Shown here in pieces: positions 27,501 through 37,015 of a stretch of 45,210 nucleotides of DNA. This DNA comes from Gammaproteobacteria bacterium (lineage in GTDB: Bacteria; Pseudomonadota; Gammaproteobacteria; Ga0077536), in the NCBI GenBank assembly GCA_020845935.1, contig JADLEV010000003.1, positions 1-45,210 of the forward strand, in the 5' to 3' direction. The stretch's first letter is position 1. The number at the start of each line of letters is the position of its first letter. Position numbers and translations under genes: made by a program. The notes beneath the pieces were generated by a model. That model was not told the origin of the DNA. It was given only the letters and a program-made list of their open reading frames with translations, and did no database searches.

Positions 27501-29334
27501 CGCGACCGGTCGCGAGAACGAAATCTGGCCGCCGTTTGCGATCGTGATGATCGGCGGCCTGACGACCTCGGCGCTGCTGACGCTGCTGGTGATCCCGGTC
27601 GGTTTCGTGTTCCTGGCGCGGCTCGATCGCCTGTTCGGCCGGCTCGGCCCCTGGGTCGTCCTGTGCTGGCTCGGCCTCACCGCGGGCCTGCTGTATCCGC
27701 TCATCGCCGCCGACCTCATCACCTCATTGACCTGGCAAGTGTTGACCGGCGTGCTGCTCGCCATCGCCGTGCTGGGCGGTTGCGTCCTCGTAATGCCGCG
27801 GCCGGCGCCGCCCGAGCCGGACAGCGCGGCACTGTCGGTGGATGTCCGCTATCTGCGCAAGGTCTATGGCGAACCGGGCCCCGTCCGGCGCGCCTGGCAC
27901 GCCGGCACCGGCTTCGCCGAACGCGTGCTCGCACGCGGCGGCGACCCGCGCGATCCGGCACTGGCCCGCCGCCAGGCGGTAACCTTGGCACTGCTGCTCG
28001 GTGCCGTGCTGGTGCTGCTCGGTCAATTGCAGACGACGTTCTGGCAGCTTGTCTATACTGGCGGCGCGGTCGCGCTGCTGCACCAGCTGCTGCTCGCGCT
28101 GGCGCGATCGCTCGAGCGTACCGATGTGCTCGGCCGGGTGCGGGCCGACGATCCGTTGCGTCACGCGCTGCCGCTGCTGCCCTGGCTCGCGCTCGCGCTG
28201 TTCGTCTGGCACGGCATCGTTGCACCGAAGCTCGCGGACGCGCCGGCAACACTCGCGACGGCGGTGCCGCTGCTGCTCGCGGCGCTGCTCGTGTTCGTCC
28301 AGCTGGCGCGCGGGACCGCTTTGCGCATTGGCCGCGGCACGCTCGCCGGCCGGCTCGATCGAGGCGCCCTGCTCGCCGTGCGCAATGTCTGGCGCGCCTT
28401 CTGTCTGCGCGTGTTCGGGCTCGATCTGCCACGCCGCGAGGTCGAGGCGTTGCGGCCTGTGAGTTTTCACGCGACGACCGGCATGGTCGGTCTGCTCGGA
28501 CCGAACGGCGCTGGCAAGACGACCTTGCTGCGCTTGCTCGCCGGGGTGCTCGAACCCTCGCTCGGCACCATCCGCTACGGCGGCGCGCGGCTCGATGCGA
28601 TCCGTACCCGCGTCGCGCATTGGGTCGGCTATCTGCCGCAGGAGTTCGGCCTGCCGCAACACCTGAGCGCGCGCGAATACCTCACCTGGTTCGCGCTGCT
28701 GTACGGCATCGCCCCGCGCGCCGTGCGTGAGGCGCGGGTAGCGAAGCTGCTGGCCGACGTCGGTCTTGCCGAGCGTGCCAATGATCGCATCGGCTCGTTC
28801 TCCGGTGGCATGCGCCAGCGCGTCGCGGTGGCGCGGGCATTGCTGCGCGAGCCGCCGGTGATCATCGTCGATGAACCGACGGTCGGTCTCGATCCGCGCG
28901 AGCGCATTCGCTTCCGCACGCTGCTGACGACGCTGGCGCGCAGCCGCATCGTGCTGTTCTCGACGCATGTGGTCGAGGATGTCGCGGTGTCCTGCGATCG
29001 CGTCATCGTGATGGCGCGCGGCGCGATCGTGCATGACGGCGCGCCGGAAAGCCTGGCCGGTGTCGCGCGCGGACACTGCTGGGAGCTGGTGCTTGCCGCG
29101 GGCGCGATGCCGCTGCTGCCGGCGACCACGAAGATCGTCGATCGCGTGCCACTGCCGGATGGGCAGGAGCGGTTGCGCTTGCTCGCAGAGACCTCGCCGC
29201 ACAGCACGGCGTCGGCGATCGAACCGACGCTGGAGGATGGCTATCTGTATCTGATCGCCCGGGCAACACCACCGGCGCGGGCGGGCAACGATGCGCCGGA
29301 GGAGGTCGCACCGGTGCGGGCGCAGCCGACATGA
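24535..29334 (+). CDS. RND transporter permease - ABC transporter ATPase fusion protein
   Basis: Single 1599-aa ORF: RND permease over ~aa 1-1030 (AIPIERPVATSMLFLGIVLLG; TM4 FAIGIGMLVDNSIVVYEAVQRA; LRERTRPLLLTTATTIAGLWPLAL), extra hydrophobic segments, then a full ABC NBD (GLLGPNGAGKTTLLRLLAG; SFSGGMRQRVAVARALL; PPVIIVDEPTVGLDPRER; FSTHVVEDV). Confidence 0.93.
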   Translation: MVRLAAIPIERPVATSMLFLGIVLLGCIGWLRLPVELLPALSGSELFVQFQRRGAEPAVVEQEILLPLEAAIKALGGVTETEAQIRGSGGRLRVQFDRYANGKVRELELSRVAAELARTQPEGSFINVSAQDLSALSRIVMIVQVTGGADANALRDLVEERIQPRLLAIPGLSQVLATGGAPRAITVSFDADRAAALGVHSAEVLAALNRAVGRLGFAGGLEDANRREAIMLDGRPGGIASLSEIRIDPRRPVLLRHVTDIELGTRRQDQIYRVNGAPAVGLLVFQNEGENLVRIGRAVRAELERLRTEYRGHGLDFVLGFDAAATVEQQLQRLKSLALSGFLAALVVLYLFLRELRAVAVVAIAVPVSLLAAAALLYLGGWTLNIITLLGFAIGIGMLVDNSIVVYEAVQRAVELGSDARTAASAGIQRTLRAILAGSVTNAIVFLPGLILIDDPLIRDLLELLAVTILLPLAASLLVAVGLVPLLAQRLTAPAAIARHAGDEARRLRYAGLLPPQRARALFTGMLKVALRRPTPWLATIGGMVLATIVIAVPWVLVSAMGQPAQQADELRFDLEFPTRNTLAAAAVAAARLEQALLATPGVERIESTFGEEQGALTAHLIDRAERPATATAAAIRKVVTDTLAELPNVRLRTGAEAGGGDSGGGLQALFGGAPAEIAVSGPDMTRLGQIAQELASRLRAIAGVGNVEVVRPVGQDELRIAPRLNVLTDYGLHPEAVLNALGVVSREGIALPVGFTFSDGREIPIELRRPERERERAVASLAELRIPTSEGLVPLGVLATISRELPPEVITHHNGRREVIVRYQLGDDAPASGPARVALEARIRDAVRLAVRPPGYAIEALGAEANIDWFKRLAIPAILLLYAVLAITFESLTLPVLVLLAVPLTVLGATWALVVTGTGLEMMALLGVLTLLGLTVNPAILLVDRMQERIRRGGTGAAAAALASVRERTRPLLLTTATTIAGLWPLALATGRENEIWPPFAIVMIGGLTTSALLTLLVIPVGFVFLARLDRLFGRLGPWVVLCWLGLTAGLLYPLIAADLITSLTWQVLTGVLLAIAVLGGCVLVMPRPAPPEPDSAALSVDVRYLRKVYGEPGPVRRAWHAGTGFAERVLARGGDPRDPALARRQAVTLALLLGAVLVLLGQLQTTFWQLVYTGGAVALLHQLLLALARSLERTDVLGRVRADDPLRHALPLLPWLALALFVWHGIVAPKLADAPATLATAVPLLLAALLVFVQLARGTALRIGRGTLAGRLDRGALLAVRNVWRAFCLRVFGLDLPRREVEALRPVSFHATTGMVGLLGPNGAGKTTLLRLLAGVLEPSLGTIRYGGARLDAIRTRVAHWVGYLPQEFGLPQHLSAREYLTWFALLYGIAPRAVREARVAKLLADVGLAERANDRIGSFSGGMRQRVAVARALLREPPVIIVDEPTVGLDPRERIRFRTLLTTLARSRIVLFSTHVVEDVAVSCDRVIVMARGAIVHDGAPESLAGVARGHCWELVLAAGAMPLLPATTKIVDRVPLPDGQERLRLLAETSPHSTASAIEPTLEDGYLYLIARATPPARAGNDAPEEVAPVRAQPT

Positions 29335-30083
29335 CGGGTCGAACCGACACGGGTGGCGGAAACACGCAAGCACGCTCGCTCGAGCGTGCGCGCGATGCAC
29401 TGGAACTCGTGCCACACGCGCTGCGCCTGCTCGCCGGCCGGCGCTACTGGCTGGCGCTGGTGCTACCGTTGGCGTGGCCAGCGTTCCAGGCCATGCGCCT
29501 GCTGCTCGGCTGGCAGGAGCGGAGCTTCCTGCCGGAGAACGTCCAGTTCCAACTCATCGGCTTGCCGCTGACCGCGCTCGCCATCGCCCTCGGTGTGCGC
29601 ATCGTCGCGGTAGAGATCGAGCAACGCACGCTCGAAGTCACCTACACCGTACCGGGCGGCGCCCGCCGCGTCTGGCTGGCGAAACTCGCCGGCGCGCTGG
29701 TGTTGCTCGTCGGCGCCGAAGCTCTGCTCGCCTTGACCACCGCCATCGCCTTCACCTCGGTGCCGCTCGTGGCGCTGCATGGCGCCTTGCAGGGTGCGGT
29801 GTTCTATCTGGTGCTGGCGATGGCGCTCGGCACCGTGACCCGCGGCGAACTCACCGGCGCGCTCGCGACCGGTGCGCTGCTGTTCGGCAACCTGTTGTTC
29901 ACCGGCTTCGGCCAGGTTCAGCTCCGCGCCTCACCGCTGTTCAATCCCCTCGCGCTGCGCGACGCCCCCGCCGACCTGCTCGCCTGGACCGTGCAGAACC
30001 GCCTCGGCGTCGCCCTCGCGACGCTCGCGCTGCTGGCCCTGACCATCGCCCGTGCGGAGCGACGGGAGCGGTTGTTGATGTAG
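29331..30083 (+). CDS. ABC-2-type transporter permease
   Basis: 250 aa, multiple hydrophobic segments; ALGVRIVAVEIEQRTLEVTYTVPGGARRVWLAKLAGALVLL typical of ABC-2 permeases; ATGA overlap with the preceding fusion gene. Confidence 0.82.
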   Translation: MTGRTDTGGGNTQARSLERARDALELVPHALRLLAGRRYWLALVLPLAWPAFQAMRLLLGWQERSFLPENVQFQLIGLPLTALAIALGVRIVAVEIEQRTLEVTYTVPGGARRVWLAKLAGALVLLVGAEALLALTTAIAFTSVPLVALHGALQGAVFYLVLAMALGTVTRGELTGALATGALLFGNLLFTGFGQVQLRASPLFNPLALRDAPADLLAWTVQNRLGVALATLALLALTIARAERRERLLM

Positions 30084-30321
30084 CGCTGTTTCGATTTGCG
30101 GGAGAGTCGCTGCGGCGTGGTTTCGATTGCGTCATCAAGGGACGCACCGCTGGAAGAACCTGTAGTAATCACGAGCGACGAGGCTCTCGGTAGCGCCGAT
30201 TCTCGCGCGGACTGCGGCCATACACCACGAAGCAATGATCCAGCTCGATCCCCGGTTTCCGTGACTCCGCGACGCTGCGCGAGCAGCAAAGGGAGACCGC
30301 CAGGCTGGATGAACACATCAG

Positions 30322-30537
30322 TTCGTGTTCCAGCTATCCGCTGCCGAGGTCGCACGTTCAAGGTCACAATCTGTGACCTTGAACATCGGCCGCGGGCAGC
30401 ATCGCAAGGACCAGCCTTAGGAGAAGAAATACGATGTGCAATTCAAGATCGTGTTCGACGCCATCCGTGAGCTGATGACTCCGCCGGAACCGCAGCAGAA
30501 GCGCTCCATCGGCTTTGCGCCCTGGGAGGAAAAATGA
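30322..30537 (+). pseudogene. ORF6N domain (phage-type DNA-binding) protein remnant
   Basis: Same frame, interrupted by TAG at 30418: [70 protein letters not shown]; matches the middle and C-terminal end of ORF6N proteins with the intervening PYAFTEQGVAML... segment missing and no N-terminus. Confidence 0.75.
30356..30384. repeat. Perfect 13-bp inverted repeat, 3-nt spacer
   Basis: GTTCAAGGTCACA-ATC-TGTGACCTTGAAC. Confidence 0.95.
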
Positions 30538-30603
30538 ACACGCACCTCGCGGTTCTGTATAGCGTAATCGATAGCCAGAGTAGAAATGGACGGTAGGGGC
30601 GAC

Positions 30604-30840
30604 ATGACACAAGAACACCTTAGGTACATGCAGCATAGCGAGTCCGTCGTGGCACATATGTCAGCGACTCTGCTGGCGGCATTCATTTCCAAGGGTGCGC
30701 TCAGCGACGCCGACGAAGATGAGCTCGTGGAGAAGGCCATCGGTCTTGCGTGCAAGCTGGCGGAACGAGCCGAGAAGCTCGTGAAAAGTGATCAGGAGTG
30801 GATGAAAAAGGACGGCGAATCTCCCTATCTCGTTGGCTAG
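30604..30840 (+). CDS. Small hypothetical protein (possible phage/mobile-element cargo)
   Basis: 78 aa from ATG 30604: MTQEHLRYMQHSESVVAHMSATLLAAFISKGALSDADEDELVEKAIGLACKLAERAEKLVKSDQEWMKKDGESPYLVG; acidic/helical composition unlike the surrounding random-frame ORFs. Confidence 0.55.
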   Translation: MTQEHLRYMQHSESVVAHMSATLLAAFISKGALSDADEDELVEKAIGLACKLAERAEKLVKSDQEWMKKDGESPYLVG

Positions 30841-31573
30841 TGCATCTGCGGCAGTTGTCGCTGCTGAGCCGCAAAGGCAGACACAGGGGTCTGCCCCTGC
30901 CAGTTGCCGCCGATTCGGCAGCGGCCGATTACGTGTCGGCCCGCGACCTTGTTCGCGTGCGGGGCACCCACTCCTGCACACACCAGCCGTACCAATCCAT
31001 GAATGCGACTGTGGATGCGTACGAGTCCGACCGAAATGCCGGTCGCCCTGCCGAAGACGTGATTGCGGATATCAGAAAGAGACTATGAAGCGGGACGTCC
31101 GGCTCAGGGACGAGGCACTTTCTGCGTTCCAACTCATGGCCGGGCAACCATTGGCGTACCCAGTCGTTCATCGGCATGCCCGTCGTGCGTGATGCCGCGC
31201 TTTCCGTTCGGAATCTGCTTCCGAGTCGACCAATCCCAAATCGTTGTCGTGGCAGTAGTCCATGGGAGTCGTCATCCTCGTCGCTGGCAAGGCCGCACCT
31301 GAAGGCAAAGGATAGGTCGCGCTAAGACCGCAGCCTTGCACCCTGCTTGCAGGGCTTTCAGGAACACCCTGCCTGTCACGCGTCACACCGGAACGCCCCC
31401 CTCGAAGGCGCCGGAAGCTTTGCTGCACCAGACGTCTCGGCCGGCTGACGATCGCCTCTTCGAAAGGGCCGGCTGCGGCATCGCCGGCTATCCGCGGATC
31501 CTCCGTTCGGGCATCCGGTTCGACGCGCTCGGCGTTACACTGCGCAGCGTTACCTACACGGGGAGCGAGCTCG

Positions 31574-33754
<2,181 letters not shown>

Positions 33755-33762
33755 GGCGAAAC

Positions 33763-33803
33763 CCGGCACGGGCAGCGGCGCACTGGTCGCCGCCTCGTGC
33801 CGG
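33763..33803. terminator. Bipartite hairpin between convergent genes
   Basis: CCGGCACG-GGCA-GCGGCG-(CACTGGT)-CGCCGC-CT-CGTGCCGG; no U-tract. Confidence 0.4.
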
Positions 33804-33806
33804 CGA

Positions 33807-34517
33807 TCATTCCCCGGCGATACACCGCAACAACGAGACGACCGCATCGGGTTGGTTGCTCGGCAGCAGGTGGTTGCCCGCAATCTCGAAGTAATTCCAG
33901 GCCGGCGAAGCCGCTGCCATCCTCGCCGCGCGCCAGAACGCGGCACCGCCCGGTTCGGGGCCGGTGTCGTGGCTCGCCTTGATGTAGGTCCGGCCGAACG
34001 GATAGGCCTCGATCGGTCGTGAGAGCTGCACCGGCTCGGTGAAGCAGCCACGCGGCTGCGGCACGCGGCGCGGCATCATCCATGCGGTTTCCGCTGGGTC
34101 ATCGAATGCGCGCGCGGGGCCGACGACCTGCCAATCCTCCGCCAGCGTGATCGCCGGGCGCCCCTCGCCATGGACATGGCTCAATACCGTCTCACCATCG
34201 CCCGGCACGAAGGCGTCGAGATAGACCAGTTCGCGGACGTGATCGGCGATGTGTTCCAGCGCGCCGGTGACGACGAACCCACCGTACGAGTAACCGAGCA
34301 GCACGATGTCGCGCAGGTCCTCGAACAGCACGCAGTTGACGACATCGCGCACATGCGTGCCGAGCCCGACCAGCGGGCTTGCCAGATGCACCCGTTCACC
34401 AAGCCCGGTCAGGCTCGGCGTATAGACATCATGCCCCGCCGCACGCAGCAAGCGCCGGACGTGGCGGAAGCCGTGCGCTCCACTCCAGGCGCCATGAACC
34501 AGAACGAAGGTTGCCAT
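33807..34517 (-). CDS. Alpha/beta hydrolase (salicylate-esterase/HNL-like family)
   Basis: MATFVLVHGAWSGAHGFRHVRRLLRAAGHDVYTPSLTGLGERVHLA...DIVLLGYSYGGFVVTGALEHIADHVRELVYLDAFVPGDGE; SD GGGAGGTCAC upstream of ATG 34517. Confidence 0.93.
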   Translation of the reverse strand: MATFVLVHGAWSGAHGFRHVRRLLRAAGHDVYTPSLTGLGERVHLASPLVGLGTHVRDVVNCVLFEDLRDIVLLGYSYGGFVVTGALEHIADHVRELVYLDAFVPGDGETVLSHVHGEGRPAITLAEDWQVVGPARAFDDPAETAWMMPRRVPQPRGCFTEPVQLSRPIEAYPFGRTYIKASHDTGPEPGGAAFWRAARMAAASPAWNYFEIAGNHLLPSNQPDAVVSLLRCIAGE

Positions 34518-34627
34518 GTTGTGACCTCCCATATCCTGCAACGCCGTCAGCCATGGTTTGGCGGCCGCCAGAACCTTTGCGACGATGAGCTTTTCGAGTT
34601 TGCGATACCGCCGGACGAAGGCTGGGC

Positions 34628-34786
34628 TCAGCCCGGGATTGGACCGCTCCTTCGTCGTACGCGCTTGCTCGGCGCCGCCATCGTCTGCACGCCTTCAACC
34701 GAAGGCGTGCACGATTCGGCTTCATCGGCGCTTACCGGCAAGACGCCGGGCCACAGCAGTGGCCACGCAAGTATGCCTGCTTTCAT
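34628..34786 (-). pseudogene. Short secreted ORF, probable 5' remnant of a disrupted gene
   Basis: MKAGILAWPLLWPGVLPVSADEAESCTPSVEGVQTMAAPSKRVRRRSGPIPG* with strong SD (GGAGAGATCCCC) and signal-peptide-like start, then stop. Confidence 0.35.
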
Positions 34787-34994
34787 GGGGATCTCTCCGT
34801 GCAACGGTGCAGGCCGATTCTAGCCGGTGGCGTCACACCGCCGCGGACATCGAGGCCCCTCGGCTGGAATGTCCGGACGGACAGCCAACCGCATTAATAT
34901 CTGTAGGAATTCTTTACACTTGGCCCGGTCACGGAGTCCCCCGGCCGAAAGCTCTGCCGACTAACACGTTGAAACCCCGGTGCTTTGCTCGCTC

Positions 34995-35011
34995 CGGGAA
35001 TATCTCTTGCA
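34995..35011 (+). promoter_or_regulatory. Candidate sigma-54 (-24/-12) promoter for the PEP-CTERM gene
   Basis: CCGGGAATATCTCTTGCA: GG 34997-34998, N10, GC 35009-35010 with a perfect TTGCA -12 box; -24 box weak; ~65 nt upstream of ATG 35075. Confidence 0.4.
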
Positions 35012-35074
35012 GGAACTTTTCTCAGTCTTTGATTTCGCCGCGACGTGACCTGCACCCTAAGAGGGAGAGCCTGC

Positions 35075-37015
35075 ATGAGAACCAAATGTCATCGCCACAA
35101 CGGTCCCCGCTTCACCTCGCTGCTCGGCATCAGCATTGCGTTGCTCGCCGCCGGATCCGCGCGCGCCTGGGTCGTCGACCAGACATCGACGGTGAACTTC
35201 AAGTCCACCAAGAATTACGGCGGCGTCCCGTATACGAAGAAGACGCTCCCACTCATCGACAATTTCAATCCTTCGATCCCGTACGGCGGTATCGTCGGCG
35301 GTGTCGGCCTGTACGCCGGGGCCGGCGGCCATGCCGACATCGATCTGGAACTTGAAACCTGGTTCGACAACTCGTTCGATCTCGCCGCTGCGGCGAAGCA
35401 GCAGACTTTTCTTTTCTCGCCGAACTCGGTCAGCCACGTCGGCGACTCATTTTTCCTGGTCAACAACATCGACTCGCTCGGCATCCAGAAGCTCAATCTG
35501 TCGAGCGGCAACCTATATGCAGGCGCCGGCCTCGACATGACGCTCGGCGGTTGGGCGAAGGCGAAGGCTTGCATCGGCTTTTGCGTCTCGGCTGGTATCA
35601 AGCTGAATATCAGCAGTAATTTCGACCTTGCCGAAATCAGCAACAGCGGCCTCAGCGTGTTCGACAACCAGGTCGACAGTTCCTCGCCGTTTCAGTACAC
35701 CGATCCCAGCGGCCTCTTTTCGGTGTCGGCCAATGCGCCGACCTTTGCCAAAACGAACGTCGCAATCCTGCCGGGCCTCGGCGTGAATACCGGCTGGATG
35801 CAGCAGCCGGTTCTGACGGCGAACCTCGATGTCGCCGAGTTGATTGCGAAAGCGGCAGGATTTTCCATCCCGCTCGAAGGCGATCTGCTGGGCTTTGGCT
35901 ACGAGCTCTTCAGTCTGGACGCTTACCTCGGCCTCGACCTGCGCCAGCTAATCAAGTTTCAACCGCCAACGCTGACGACCAACTACAACTTCACCGCACC
36001 GGTCCAGCTGTTTGACGACGGGACCAACACCTGGAGCGCGCCGCTGACGCAGTTGACGCTCGCCGACGGCCAGGCGGTCGAGCTGCGCAGTGCCGGCGCC
36101 GCCAATATCGGTATCACCAGCGCCCCGACCTTGAACTACAAGATCGACTACGACGTCGATTTCGCGCTGAAGGCCGGCATCGACCTGAGCGCGCTCGAAA
36201 TCCACGGCTTTGGTCTTTCGCTCGGTCCGCTGATCGATCCCGATCCGTGGGAACTCAATCTCGGCACGCTGGACGTCGATTCCGGCACCGACACCGGCGA
36301 GGTCGCGGCGAAGGCGGGAACGATCAATCTGCATTTCGAGAACCTCGTGGCAATGCCTCCGAGTTATGAGGGTGGTGAGCCAATCATCGTCGACCTGTGC
36401 GCCGCTCCGGCGGCTTGCTCCAGCACCGGCTACGTCACGACGGAGCTTGCCACGGGCGATCCCGATTCCGGCTTGGTCGAGCAGACGACCCGGAGAGTCT
36501 TCAATTATGGTGGCGTGGATTGCGATGACCTGATTCAGGTCGGCTGCGATTTCGATTGGGACTTTGTGCCCGTCGTCCGCCAGCGCCGCAGTAGCCTCGT
36601 CGATCTTCCGGTCTGGTTCGACGATACCGCGCTTTTGGCGCAGTTGACCGAACTCGGCTTGCCGCTACCGGATTTCGGTACTCCGTTGCTGGCCGACATC
36701 GGTGGCGATTTCGCGGAAGACTTTGCGTTGCTGGGCGAGTTTCTAGCCGCGGCGGCGGCGCCGGATTTGATTGACTCCGACGATGCCGCGATGCTCGCCG
36801 CGCTTGCCGCACTTGGCGTCGATACCGACGTCCCGTTCCCGCCGCGCCCGCCGCTGACCGGGGCGCCGTACGACGCGTTGAACGACCTGACCGAAAATCG
36901 AGAGGGCTTGATTGCGTTCGGCGTGCCGGAGCCCTCGCCGGTCGCGCTTCTCACCGCCGCCTTGCCGGCGTACCTTTGGTGGCGACGCCGCCGCACACGG
37001 CACGCGCAACGCTGA
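35075..37015 (+). CDS. PEP-CTERM sorting-domain secreted protein
   Basis: Signal peptide MRTKCHRHNGPRFTSLLGISIALLAAGSARA; C-terminus VPEPSPVALLTAALPAYLWWRRRRTRHAQR = PEP motif + TM + Arg cluster; SD GAGGGAGAG. Confidence 0.9.
   Translation: MRTKCHRHNGPRFTSLLGISIALLAAGSARAWVVDQTSTVNFKSTKNYGGVPYTKKTLPLIDNFNPSIPYGGIVGGVGLYAGAGGHADIDLELETWFDNSFDLAAAAKQQTFLFSPNSVSHVGDSFFLVNNIDSLGIQKLNLSSGNLYAGAGLDMTLGGWAKAKACIGFCVSAGIKLNISSNFDLAEISNSGLSVFDNQVDSSSPFQYTDPSGLFSVSANAPTFAKTNVAILPGLGVNTGWMQQPVLTANLDVAELIAKAAGFSIPLEGDLLGFGYELFSLDAYLGLDLRQLIKFQPPTLTTNYNFTAPVQLFDDGTNTWSAPLTQLTLADGQAVELRSAGAANIGITSAPTLNYKIDYDVDFALKAGIDLSALEIHGFGLSLGPLIDPDPWELNLGTLDVDSGTDTGEVAAKAGTINLHFENLVAMPPSYEGGEPIIVDLCAAPAACSSTGYVTTELATGDPDSGLVEQTTRRVFNYGGVDCDDLIQVGCDFDWDFVPVVRQRRSSLVDLPVWFDDTALLAQLTELGLPLPDFGTPLLADIGGDFAEDFALLGEFLAAAAAPDLIDSDDAAMLAALAALGVDTDVPFPPRPPLTGAPYDALNDLTENREGLIAFGVPEPSPVALLTAALPAYLWWRRRRTRHAQR

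Noticed and set aside
27486-28730. 414-aa plus-strand ORF in another frame within the RND-ABC gene
   Set aside because: Arg/Ala-rich out-of-frame translation; the fusion frame contains all conserved motifs.
27724-29415. 563-aa minus-strand ORF opposite the ABC domain of the fusion
   Set aside because: Shadow ORF; no recognisable motifs, composition dominated by R/Q/A/H.
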